This document shows, piece after piece, positions 19,390 to 27,283 of a stretch of 64,000 bases of DNA (positions are counted from its first letter, which is position 1; each line of letters starts with the position of its first letter). The DNA comes from Pseudophaeobacter arcticus DSM 23566 (GTDB lineage: Bacteria > Pseudomonadota > Alphaproteobacteria > Rhodobacterales > Rhodobacteraceae), in assembly GCF_000473205.1 (NCBI RefSeq), contig NZ_AXBF01000007.1, forward strand, positions 1-64,000, given 5' to 3'. Both the position numbers and the translations under genes were made by a program. The notes beneath the pieces were generated by a model, which worked only from the letters and a program-made list of their open reading frames with translations, made no database searches and was not told the origin of the DNA.

Positions 19390-19430
19390 CACCCCGGCAA
19401 CACCCGAGCACCCCCCCGGTCGCAGCAGGC

Positions 19431-19518
19431 AGAAAAGCGCCAAGCGCCAAAGACCACAAAAGAAACGTAATCTTTACAGAAAATACACGTCCAGGTGGTG
19501 ATTTTTTGGCGCTTTTCT
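19431..19518 (+). repeat. 13-bp perfect inverted repeat with long loop
   Basis: AGAAAAGCGCCAA at 19431-19443 is exactly complementary to TTGGCGCTTTTCT at 19506-19518. With a 2-nt bulge the pairing extends to GGC/GCC. It lies 42 bp after galU. It could be a long-range RNA stem at the galU 3' end. Confidence 0.7.
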
Positions 19519-19800
19519 TTGCCCAGAACCCAGTTTCATGCTAGGAAATTCCATGTGAATGCCCCCAGGGGAACAGCTATCGACTTCAGGATTATACCCC
19601 CTGAACGGCAGCCTGTCCCGCAACCTGTGACGCACATAATGTTTTGTTATGAAAGACTATTCATGACCAAAGACCGGCCCGTTCAGCGACCAGCCCGTTT
19701 TGCAAACCGGCCACGCCCCTGAATTTACCCTGCGAAACGGATCTGTGAAACGGGCCTGAATTCAAACGCCCTCTATTTACTGGCAAACCCGTCAATATAG

Positions 19801-19848
19801 GGGAATGGTTGTAAAAGGGGATGGTTGCAAAAGGGGGGCGGTTGTAAA
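19801..19848 (+). repeat. three imperfect 16-17 bp tandem repeats
   Basis: GGGAATGGTTGTAAAA, GGGGATGGTTGCAAAA and GGGGGGCGGTTGTAAAA follow one another, then two further related AAGGAC-containing segments up to about 19888. They lie 135 bp upstream of the CapD-like start and may be a regulator-binding array or slippage product. Confidence 0.6.
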
Positions 19849-19983
19849 AAAGGACTCACTTTAAACAAAAAGGACCCAGTTAAAAATGGCTCCGAGTCTC
19901 AAAAGAGGCTCTGGCTCCCTTACACAAATGTCAGTAAACCGCGCGCAGCGGTATGAGAGGCCAAAAAATTGGGCAGTCCGGGG

Positions 19984-21858
19984 ATGTTAGATTTGATTAG
20001 TGCGCTCTCGCGCAAGCAGAAATCCTATGTCTTTCTGGCGGTTGACCTGGCTCTGATACCGCTGGCGCTGCTCTTTACCCTGATCATGCAGCCGCCGCCC
20101 GTCGCGGCAGTGCAGAGCCTGGTGGCGCTGCTGCCGGTGCTGCCCTATGTGATGGCCGTCATGGCTCTGGCCTCGATCTGGCTGGGCCTGCCCATGGTCC
20201 AGCTCAACGCCTATGAGCGCCACGCCGTGGGGTTGACGGCTGCGGTGGCCGGGCTGACCGCCAGCGCCCTGGCGCTGCTGACCCTGCTGTTTGGCCCCGC
20301 GTTCTCGCTTGGGACTTATGTGATTTTTGCCACCAGCCTGGTGCTGTTCATGATGGGCACACGGGCCCTGCTGCACCAGATCGTGCTGATGATCTACCGC
20401 CGCGCAACGCCGCGCTGCAGGGTGCTGATCTATGGCGCCGGCACCACCGGCACCCAGCTGGCCCAGGCGCTGAAATCCCATGATGGCATTGATCCCGTGG
20501 CCTTTGTCGATGACAACAGCTCGCTGCAGGGGATGACCCTGGTGGGGCTGCAGGTCTTTGCCCCCGCCCGCATTCAGGACCTGGTGGCCAGCCGTCAGAT
20601 CAACCGGGTGCTGCTGGCCATGCCGTCGCAAAGCCAGCCGAAACAGGCGCAGGTCATCCGGCGGCTGCAGCGTCTCGGGCTGGAGGTGCAGGCGCTGCCC
20701 TCCTTTGCCCAGCTGATTGGCGAAGAGGCCCTGGTCGACAAGCTGACCCTGGTGCCGCCACAGAAATTCCTCGGCCGCCAAACCCGCAGCCTGCCAATGT
20801 CCGAGGCCAGCAGCTCCTATGCCGACCGGGTGGTGCTGATTTCCGGCGCCGGTGGCTCCATCGGATCCGAACTCTGCCGCCAGGTGCTGCTGTGCCGTCC
20901 AACCAAGCTGATCCTTTTTGAGCTCAGCGAGCTGGCGCTCTATACTGTGCACCAGGAACTGGCAGAGCTGGCGCAGGAGAGCGGCGTTACACTGGTGCCG
21001 GTTCTGGGATCGGTCACCGATCCGCGCCAGGTCCGCCGCGTCCTGGGAACCCATGGGGTGCAGGTGGTGCTGCATGCTGCCGCCTATAAACACGTCCCCC
21101 TGGTTGAGGCCAATCCGCTGCCGGGGCTGGCCAATAATGTCTTTGGCACCCAGAATCTGGCCCAGGCTTCGGCGCAGGCCGGGGTGGAGCGTTTTATCCT
21201 GATTTCCTCGGACAAGGCGGTGCGCCCGACCAATGTGATGGGCGCCTCCAAACGCATGGCCGAGCTGTTGTTGCAGGATCTGGCGCAGCGCAACAGCGCC
21301 ACCATCTTCACCATGGTGCGCTTTGGCAATGTGCTGGGCTCTTCCGGCTCCGTGGTGCCACTGTTTCAGGAGCAAATCAGCCGGGGCGGGCCGGTGACGG
21401 TGACCGATCCAAGGGTGAAACGCTATTTCATGACCATCTCCGAGGCGGTGCAGCTGGTACTGCAGGCCGGCGCCGAAGCTCTGGGTGGTGAGGTCTTTGT
21501 GCTCGACATGGGAGAGCCGGTGTCGATCCTGCAGCTGGCGCGCCAGGTGATCGAAAGCGCCGGCTACTCCCTGCGCGACGCGGAGAACCCCGAGGGCGAA
21601 ATCGAAGTTGAGATCATTGGCCTGCGCCCCGGCGAAAAACTGGAAGAGGAGCTCACCCTGACGGAGGAGCTGATCACCACCCGGCACGCCAAAATTTTCT
21701 GCGCCCGCGAGGCCACCCTGTCGGAGATCGAAGTGGCCACCTTTATGCGGGGCCTGCGCACCGCGGTGGCGGCCGGCGACGAGCCGGCAGCGCGGCAGCT
21801 GCTGCACCGCTGGGTCGAGGGCTATGGCCATCAGGACACAGACCGGAAAACTTCCTGA
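19984..21858 (+). CDS. CapD/FlaA1-type nucleotide-sugar 4,6-dehydratase
   Basis: A 624-residue membrane-bound enzyme of the polysaccharide biosynthesis protein CapD/WbpM family. About four N-terminal membrane segments (residues 12-125) precede a CoA-binding-like Rossmann module (YGAGTTGTQLA) and the catalytic SDR domain with ISGAGGSIGSELC, HAAAYKHVPL, SSDKAVRPTNVMGASKR and RFGNVLGSSGSV. Met replaces the usual catalytic Tyr (MGASK), as in WbpM-type enzymes. These enzymes act on UDP-GlcNAc or related sugars to start modified-sugar synthesis. The ATG at 19984 gives a sensible N-terminus, but the ribosome-binding site is weak; a TTG lies 15 bp upstream. Confidence 0.88.
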   Translation: MLDLISALSRKQKSYVFLAVDLALIPLALLFTLIMQPPPVAAVQSLVALLPVLPYVMAVMALASIWLGLPMVQLNAYERHAVGLTAAVAGLTASALALLTLLFGPAFSLGTYVIFATSLVLFMMGTRALLHQIVLMIYRRATPRCRVLIYGAGTTGTQLAQALKSHDGIDPVAFVDDNSSLQGMTLVGLQVFAPARIQDLVASRQINRVLLAMPSQSQPKQAQVIRRLQRLGLEVQALPSFAQLIGEEALVDKLTLVPPQKFLGRQTRSLPMSEASSSYADRVVLISGAGGSIGSELCRQVLLCRPTKLILFELSELALYTVHQELAELAQESGVTLVPVLGSVTDPRQVRRVLGTHGVQVVLHAAAYKHVPLVEANPLPGLANNVFGTQNLAQASAQAGVERFILISSDKAVRPTNVMGASKRMAELLLQDLAQRNSATIFTMVRFGNVLGSSGSVVPLFQEQISRGGPVTVTDPRVKRYFMTISEAVQLVLQAGAEALGGEVFVLDMGEPVSILQLARQVIESAGYSLRDAENPEGEIEVEIIGLRPGEKLEEELTLTEELITTRHAKIFCAREATLSEIEVATFMRGLRTAVAAGDEPAARQLLHRWVEGYGHQDTDRKTS

Positions 21859-21937
21859 GGCAAAGCCGCCAAGGCGGTGCGCCCGCGTTGATCCCCAGGG
21901 GGGATCTGTGTTCTAACCGCTGCAACACTCGTAGAAA

Positions 21938-24223
21938 ATGCGACAGGTGTATCACCCGACCGGCAAAGGCAGTTTCAATTCCGTGACCCGCAGCTCTTCT
22001 CTTCCGTTCAGGATCGCCCTGATCAGCGCTGCTGTTCTGGTCTTTGTGGCCAGTTTGCTTTTTGCAGCCGGTGCAACCCTGGCCTGGGGTCCCGATATCA
22101 CCCGTACCGTGCAAGACCCCGAACCCGGCAGCCTCGAAGCCGCGCCGCGGTTCAAGCCGCTGCCGCCGCCCGCGCTGAATTTCTATGGCACCCCGGGCCT
22201 GATCGACACGCCCTCTGCTGAGATGCTGCCAGATGGCACCTATGCGGTGAGCTATTCTTTCTTTGGCGGCCAGAGCCGCTACAACATCACCTTTCAGGCG
22301 CTGCCCTGGCTCTCGGCCAGCTTTCGCTACAATGGCATCCGCAATCTGAATCTTTTTGGCTTTTCAACCTATTATGACCGGGGCTTTGATGTGCGCGCCC
22401 GGCTCTGGCGCGAGGGCAAATACCTGCCCGAGGTGACCATGGGGCTGCAGGATTTTGCCGGCACAGGCGTCTATGCGGCGGAATATTTTGTCGCCACCAA
22501 ACGCTTTCAGACCCCGGCGCTGTCGCGCCGCAGCGGCGCGGGCCAGCTGAAGATCTCCGCCGGTCTGGGCTGGGGGCGGCTGGGTTCTTATGGCGCCATT
22601 GGCAATATTGGCGGGGTGCGTCCCAGTTTTGTCGGCGGCGGCACCGGCGGTTCGCTATCTTATGACCAGTGGTTTCGCGGCGATTTCGCCCCCTTTGGCG
22701 GCATTGAGTGGCAGCCCAATGAGCGCCTCAGCCTGAAGGCGGAATATTCCACCGATGCCTATCGGACCGAGACCCAGACCTCGAATGTCTTTGAGCGCAA
22801 ATCCTCGCTGAACTTTGGCGTCGAATATCAATACAGCGACCGCACCCGCCTGGGCGCCTATTACCTCTATGGGTCGGAAATTGGCTTTAGCGCCCAGTTC
22901 CAGCTCAACCCCAGACAGCCGATGACCGCGATGGTGGTGCCCGCCGCGCAGCCGATCATTCCGCGCAGCCACTGGGCCCGCACGGAGGCCAACTGGAACC
23001 AGAACTGGCCCGCCAGCACCCAGCAGACCACGGTGTTTCGCGATCAGGTGGCCGAGGCGCTGAAAAAGGACGGGCTGATCCTCGAGGCGATCACCTTTGA
23101 CGCCACCGAGGTGGAGCTGCGCTATCGCAACCCGCGTTATCAGTCGGATATGCAGGCGGTGGGCCGGGTGGCCCGGATCATGACCGCAACCCTGCCGGCC
23201 TCGGTTGAGACCTTCCGCATCACCCCGGTGCGCAACGGCCTTGGCTTGTCGACGGTGATCATCCGCCGCTCGGATCTTGAGGCGCAGGAATTTGCCGCCC
23301 AGTCCAGCGCGGGCATCAATGCGGTGACCGGCATAACCGCAGCCCGCCCCCTGGCCGAGGATGCGGTGTTTTCAAATGAGCTTTACCCGGCGTTTTCCAG
23401 CAATTTTTCCCCCTATACCAAACCCTCCTATTTTGACCCGGCGCGGCCCTTTCGGATTGATGCCGGCCTCGATCTGACCGCCAGCTATGCCCCGGCGCCC
23501 GGCTGGTTGATTGGCGGCGCCCTGCGCCAGCGCCTGGCGGGCAATATCAGCAACAGCCGCGCGTCAAACTCGGTGCTGCCCCATGTGCGCACCGATATTT
23601 CGCAATATGCGCAATATGGCACCACCCTGGAAAATCTCTATGTGACCCGCCACTGGAAACCCGGCCGGGATCTCTATGCCCGCGCCAGCGCAGGGATCTT
23701 TGAGTCCATGTTTGGCGGCGTTTCCGGAGAGGTCTTGTGGAAGCCGGTGAACAGCCCGCTGGCCCTGGGGGTCGAGGCCAACTACGTGGTCCAGCGGGAC
23801 TATGACCAGCGCCTGTCCTTTCGCGACTACAAGACCTTTACCGGCCATGCCTCGCTCTATTACGAATTGGGCAGCAACTATCAGCTGCAACTGGATGCCG
23901 GGCGCTATCTGGCCGGGGATTATGGCGGCACCTTCAGCCTGGACCGGGTGTTCAACAATGGCTGGATGGTGGGGGCCTTCTTTACCCTCACCGATGTCTC
24001 CGCCGCAGAGTTTGGCGAAGGCTCCTTTGACAAAGGCTTTCGCTTTCGCATTCCGCTGGCCTGGATGCTGGGCAAGCCCAACCGCCGCGGCTTTGGTCTG
24101 ACCATTCGCCCCACCCAGCGGGATGGTGGCCAGCGGGTGGCGGTGCCGGGACGGCTCTATGGCTCCATCCGCGAGGCCCATCAGATCCGCCTGAACGATC
24201 AACACGTGAGGTTCTGGGAATGA
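21938..24223 (+). CDS. yjbH: YjbH-family exopolysaccharide outer-membrane protein
   Basis: A 761-residue YjbH/GfcD-like protein. An N-terminal hydrophobic segment (about residues 24-50) is followed by the family motif FYGTPGLIDTPSAEMLPDGT and then long beta-barrel-like sequence rich in aromatic strands (SASFRYNGIRN, GVEYQYSDRTRLGAYYLYG). YjbH proteins are outer-membrane components of exopolysaccharide secretion. The start is uncertain: ATG 21938 has no clear Shine-Dalgarno, and a GTG at 21983 preceded by AAAGGCAG is possible. The stop overlaps the yjbF ATG (ATGA), indicating coupling. Confidence 0.85.
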   Translation: MRQVYHPTGKGSFNSVTRSSSLPFRIALISAAVLVFVASLLFAAGATLAWGPDITRTVQDPEPGSLEAAPRFKPLPPPALNFYGTPGLIDTPSAEMLPDGTYAVSYSFFGGQSRYNITFQALPWLSASFRYNGIRNLNLFGFSTYYDRGFDVRARLWREGKYLPEVTMGLQDFAGTGVYAAEYFVATKRFQTPALSRRSGAGQLKISAGLGWGRLGSYGAIGNIGGVRPSFVGGGTGGSLSYDQWFRGDFAPFGGIEWQPNERLSLKAEYSTDAYRTETQTSNVFERKSSLNFGVEYQYSDRTRLGAYYLYGSEIGFSAQFQLNPRQPMTAMVVPAAQPIIPRSHWARTEANWNQNWPASTQQTTVFRDQVAEALKKDGLILEAITFDATEVELRYRNPRYQSDMQAVGRVARIMTATLPASVETFRITPVRNGLGLSTVIIRRSDLEAQEFAAQSSAGINAVTGITAARPLAEDAVFSNELYPAFSSNFSPYTKPSYFDPARPFRIDAGLDLTASYAPAPGWLIGGALRQRLAGNISNSRASNSVLPHVRTDISQYAQYGTTLENLYVTRHWKPGRDLYARASAGIFESMFGGVSGEVLWKPVNSPLALGVEANYVVQRDYDQRLSFRDYKTFTGHASLYYELGSNYQLQLDAGRYLAGDYGGTFSLDRVFNNGWMVGAFFTLTDVSAAEFGEGSFDKGFRFRIPLAWMLGKPNRRGFGLTIRPTQRDGGQRVAVPGRLYGSIREAHQIRLNDQHVRFWE

Positions 24224-24948
24224 CTCCGGCCCTCTCCCGCACAGGCCTGCATCTGCGCGCCGCCCTGATCCCCCTGACGCTGATGATCCTGACCACCCTG
24301 GCCGGCTGCAGCAGAGGCCCCGACGAGGCCAGCGGTGCGATTGAGCTAGGCCGCGCCATCCGGGCCCTGGTTGCGGAACGCCGGGCCGGCGATCCCGCGC
24401 CGCTGCAGATCAACCGGGCCTTTATCGAGCAATTCCAGCAGCCTCACCTGGAAATCCATGTGGAAAAACCCGGCCTGACCGGCTATCTGGGGCTGGTGCT
24501 GACCCGGCAGGATGATCTGCCCGGTGAGATCACCACCTGGAGCGCCGCCGACAACAGCGCCCTGAGCTTTCGCAATGGCATGTTGATCGCCACCCGCGGT
24601 CTGGGCGGCAATCTGATCTCCGCCAGCGTACCGGTGCAAAACGGCATTGCCGGACCGGCCCATGGCGGCCAGCGACGCTATTATCTGCGCAGTGGCAACA
24701 ACCAGGAACGGGCTGTCACCCTGGCCTGCGAGATCACCGACCTGGGGCCCGAGCCGCTGGAAATCTACGCCCGGTTCTACAATACCCGACATCTGCAGGA
24801 ACACTGCGAAGGCCCGGTGCAAAGCGGGCGCAGAACCGTGGTCCTGAATGACTACTGGGTTGATTCCCAAAATCAAAAGGTCTGGAAGTCACGGCAATGG
24901 GCCGGCCCGGAGATCGGGTATCTGCGCATTCGTGACCTCTCGAACTAG
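24220..24948 (+). CDS. yjbF: YjbF/GfcB-family lipoprotein
   Basis: A 242-residue lipoprotein with lipobox LAGC, Cys at residue 30. The mature part resembles the YjbF group (E-KPGLTGYL, NGMLIATRGLGGNLISA, RRYYLR, and a C-terminal YWVDSQNQKVWKSRQWAGPEIGYL). In the E. coli yjbEFGH and gfcABCD operons this lipoprotein works with the YjbH/GfcD outer-membrane protein in polysaccharide export. It overlaps yjbH by 4 bp. No YjbG/GfcC gene follows; a small Thr-rich gene does. Confidence 0.85.
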   Translation: MTPALSRTGLHLRAALIPLTLMILTTLAGCSRGPDEASGAIELGRAIRALVAERRAGDPAPLQINRAFIEQFQQPHLEIHVEKPGLTGYLGLVLTRQDDLPGEITTWSAADNSALSFRNGMLIATRGLGGNLISASVPVQNGIAGPAHGGQRRYYLRSGNNQERAVTLACEITDLGPEPLEIYARFYNTRHLQEHCEGPVQSGRRTVVLNDYWVDSQNQKVWKSRQWAGPEIGYLRIRDLSN

Positions 24949-25031
24949 GCGTTTGTGCCACAGAGTGAGAATTTTCACGCTAATTTTCGCTTAAAAACTA
25001 TTCGTCAAGCACTTCACGACTATGCCTTGCG

Positions 25032-25060
25032 TTGAAATTGGACTCCAGCCCGCATAGAGT
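25032..25060 (+). promoter_or_regulatory. predicted sigma-70-type promoter for the yjbE-like gene
   Basis: TTGAAA at 25032-25037 and TAGAGT at 25055-25060 are separated by exactly 17 bp and lie 35 bp upstream of the yjbE-like start codon. This is a pattern match only. It suggests that the small gene can be transcribed apart from yjbHF. Confidence 0.45.
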
Positions 25061-25094
25061 GGCCACAACTAAAATTCCAAAGGAGATTTGGATT

Positions 25095-25349
25095 ATGAAA
25101 GAGATTCTTGCAGCCCTGCTTTTGACCGCAGCAACCACCACAGCCGCCTTTGCAGTGGACACCGATGATACCACCGCAATTGACCCGACTGTTACCAATG
25201 CCGCAGGCGCAGGCGGCGGGTTTGGCACAGGTATCGCCGGCGGTACTGCCGGTGCTGCAGCCATTGGCGTTGCCGTGATCACCATTGCCATCACCAACGA
25301 AGACGGCACCACCGGTACAACCACCACCACAACTGCAATCAGCAAGTAA
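25095..25349 (+). CDS. small secreted Thr-rich protein, YjbE/GfcA-like
   Basis: An 84-residue protein with a clear signal peptide (MKEILAALLLTAATTTAAFA), an Asp/Thr stretch, a Gly/Ala-rich hydrophobic segment (about residues 35-62) and a Thr-rich tail (NEDGTTGTTTTTT). E. coli YjbE and GfcA are small proteins with the same plan, including the GxxTGTTTTTT-type ending, and lie in the yjbEFGH and gfcABCD operons. Here the gene follows yjbH-yjbF. Its start has an excellent AAGGAG site, and a promoter and a terminator frame it. The assignment rests on architecture and context, not on strong sequence identity. Confidence 0.65.
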   Translation: MKEILAALLLTAATTTAAFAVDTDDTTAIDPTVTNAAGAGGGFGTGIAGGTAGAAAIGVAVITIAITNEDGTTGTTTTTTAISK

Positions 25350-25695
25350 CTCTGGCGGTTTCCGGATCTGACTGCGCTCCCGCCCAGTGACCCCTCAAAG
25401 GTCTGGAACCGGGGCTTTGGTTTGGGTCGAGATATTCAAAAGGCGGGCCTCTTGCAGGTCCGCCTTTTGCTGTCTTCTGTCAGCGTCACACAGGAGAGGA
25501 CAGCCTCTTGCAAACTGCGGCCCAGAAGCGTCAGCCGCTTGGGCCCTGAAACATGCGGGATCTCGCCGGCGCGCCGCTGACGACAGGTACAGCTCTGGCG
25601 CTGCCCGTCTCCTGCTTTATGCTACAGGCAAGGGCTTTGGACCTGGCGGCGGTGACACTGGCCAATGCGATTGAACACTTATGGGACATATTTAA
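25350..25695. other. intergenic region before glmM
   Basis: It holds the terminator at 25438-25468 and then about 225 bp with no convincing gene. The glmM promoter must be here or in the preceding transcript, but I cannot point to it. Confidence 0.45.
25438..25468 (+). terminator. intrinsic terminator after the yjbE-like gene
   Basis: AAAAGGCGGGCC pairs with GGTCCGCCTTTT around a 7-nt loop, with one G-T pair in a 12-bp stem that ends in a T-run. It closes the exopolysaccharide block about 90 bp after the small gene. Confidence 0.85.
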
Positions 25696-27039
25696 ATGCG
25701 CAAATTATTTGGAACTGACGGCGTCCGGGGCACCGCCAATATCCATCCAATGACCGCCGATATGGCGCTGCGCATCGGCGCCGCCGTGGGGCGGTATTTT
25801 CGCCGCGAGGCCGGTGGCGTCCACCGGGTGGTGATCGGCAAGGATACCCGGCTCTCGGGCTATATGTTTGAAAACGCGCTGACAGCGGGGCTGACCTCAA
25901 CAGGTATGAACGTGCTCTTGCTGGGACCGGTGCCAACCCCCGCCGTGGGCCTGATGACCCGCTCCATGCGCGCCGACCTGGGGGTGATGATCTCTGCCAG
26001 CCACAACCCGGCCGAAGACAATGGCATCAAGTTTTTTGGCCCCGACGGCTTCAAGCTGTCGGATCAGGCCGAGCTGGAAATCGAAGCCCTGCTCGAGGAA
26101 GGTGTGACCCCTGCGCAGGCGCAGAATATCGGCCATGCCAAGCGTATTGATGACGCCCGTTTTCGCTATGGTGAACGGGTGAAATCCTCGCTGCCACGGG
26201 GCATTCGCCTGGATGGTTTAAAGGTGGTCCTGGACTGCGCCAATGGGGCGGCCCACCGAACCGCGCCCGAAGTGCTCTGGGAGCTGGGCGCCGAGGTGGT
26301 GCCGCTGGGGGTTGCCCCCAATGGCAAAAATATCAATCTCGGCTGCGGCTCGACCCAGCCACAGACCGCCGCCGAAGCCGTGGTGGCCCATGGTGCCGAT
26401 GTCGGCATCTGCCTGGATGGCGACGCCGATCGGGTGATCATGATCGATGAGACCGGCACCCTGGCCGATGGCGATCAGCTGATGGCCCTGCTGGCAGGTC
26501 GCTGGGCCAGGACCGGAACCCTGACAGGCAATGCCCTGGTCGCCACGGTGATGTCCAACCTCGGTCTCGAACGTCACCTCGCAGACCAGGGGCTGCGGCT
26601 GGAACGCACCGCTGTTGGCGACCGCTACGTGGTGGAGCGGATGCGGGCCGGTGGCTTTAACCTGGGCGGTGAACAGTCCGGCCATATCGTGATGAGCGAT
26701 CACGCCACCACCGGCGACGGGCTGATGGCCGGGCTGCATATGCTCGCCGCCATGGTCGAGACCGGCAAACCCGCCTCAGAGCTGCTCAACCAGTTCACCC
26801 CGGTGCCGCAGCTGCTGCAAAACATGCGCTTCACTGTCGGCCAGACCCCGCTGGACAACCCGGCGGTGCAGGCGGCGATCCGCAGCGCCGAGGCCGCACT
26901 GGCGGGCAAGGGCCGCCTCTTGATCCGCAAATCCGGCACCGAGCCGCTGATCCGGGTGATGGCCGAATGTGAGGATTCAGCCTTGCTGAACGCTACCGTC
27001 GCCGAGGTCGCCAGCGCGATCGAGGCCGTCGTTGGCTAA
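25696..27039 (+). CDS. glmM: phosphoglucosamine mutase
   Basis: A 447-residue enzyme converting glucosamine-6-phosphate to glucosamine-1-phosphate for UDP-GlcNAc synthesis. It opens with the signature [11 protein letters not shown]. The phosphoserine loop ISASHNP places Ser at residue 102, the metal-binding loop DGDADR starts at Asp241 as in E. coli GlmM, and the substrate loop GEQSGHI and C-terminal [12 protein letters not shown] are present. Length is standard. It stands alone between terminators and supplies cell-wall and polysaccharide precursors. Confidence 0.96.
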   Translation: MRKLFGTDGVRGTANIHPMTADMALRIGAAVGRYFRREAGGVHRVVIGKDTRLSGYMFENALTAGLTSTGMNVLLLGPVPTPAVGLMTRSMRADLGVMISASHNPAEDNGIKFFGPDGFKLSDQAELEIEALLEEGVTPAQAQNIGHAKRIDDARFRYGERVKSSLPRGIRLDGLKVVLDCANGAAHRTAPEVLWELGAEVVPLGVAPNGKNINLGCGSTQPQTAAEAVVAHGADVGICLDGDADRVIMIDETGTLADGDQLMALLAGRWARTGTLTGNALVATVMSNLGLERHLADQGLRLERTAVGDRYVVERMRAGGFNLGGEQSGHIVMSDHATTGDGLMAGLHMLAAMVETGKPASELLNQFTPVPQLLQNMRFTVGQTPLDNPAVQAAIRSAEAALAGKGRLLIRKSGTEPLIRVMAECEDSALLNATVAEVASAIEAVVG

Positions 27040-27071
27040 CCCCGATCGCGCAATGACCACTCTTGGAAGAC

Positions 27072-27211
27072 AGGGGGCTTTGCCCCCTCGCGTCAAGACG
27101 CTCACCCCCAGGATATTTTTAGCCAAATGAAATTATAAAGAGGACCTTCCCTCTTCATTTGGCCCCAAATATCCTGGGGGAGGCCCAAAGGGCCGGGGGC
27201 AAAGCCCCCTC
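27072..27211. repeat. large imperfect palindrome (intergenic repeat module)
   Basis: The left arm (27072-27130) has a GGGGGC-TTT-GCCCCC hairpin and then CCCCCAGGATATTT..GCCAAATGA. The right arm (27155-27211) has the near-complement TCATTTGGCC..AAATATCCTGGGGG and then GGGGGCAAAGCCCCC. The whole can fold into a cruciform of about 140 bp between convergent genes. It resembles dispersed intergenic palindromes in roseobacters, by recollection only. Confidence 0.75.
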
Positions 27212-27229
27212 ATTTTTGCCAAGCCAAAT

Positions 27230-27266
27230 AAAACCGCCGCCGGGAGAGGTCCCCGGCGGCGGTTTT
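27230..27266. terminator. strong bidirectional terminator
   Basis: A perfect 15-bp stem (AAAACCGCCGCCGGG and its complement) encloses a 7-nt loop and is flanked by A- and T-runs. It lies between the convergent glmM and helicase genes and can serve both strands. Confidence 0.9.
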
Positions 27267-27283
27267 ACGTCATCTATTTTTTT

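Larger units (their letters stand above)
19390..19983. other. long intergenic region upstream of the CapD-like gene
   Basis: A 594-bp gap, relatively AT-rich for this window. It holds a separated perfect inverted repeat (19431-19443 with 19506-19518) and a run of imperfect 16-17 bp repeats (19801-19848), both annotated separately. Pairs of similar segments also occur near 19733-19756 (GAAACGG). It probably contains the promoter and regulatory region for the CapD-like gene. No convincing gene is seen. Confidence 0.5.

Noticed and set aside
19987..21831. 614-codon frame antisense to the CapD-like gene
   Set aside because: Gln/His/Gly-rich shadow of a clearly conserved dehydratase.
25553..25753. 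Small plus-strand frame overlapping the start of glmM
   Set aside because: It runs into glmM in another frame, has no ribosome-binding site and no conserved feature.
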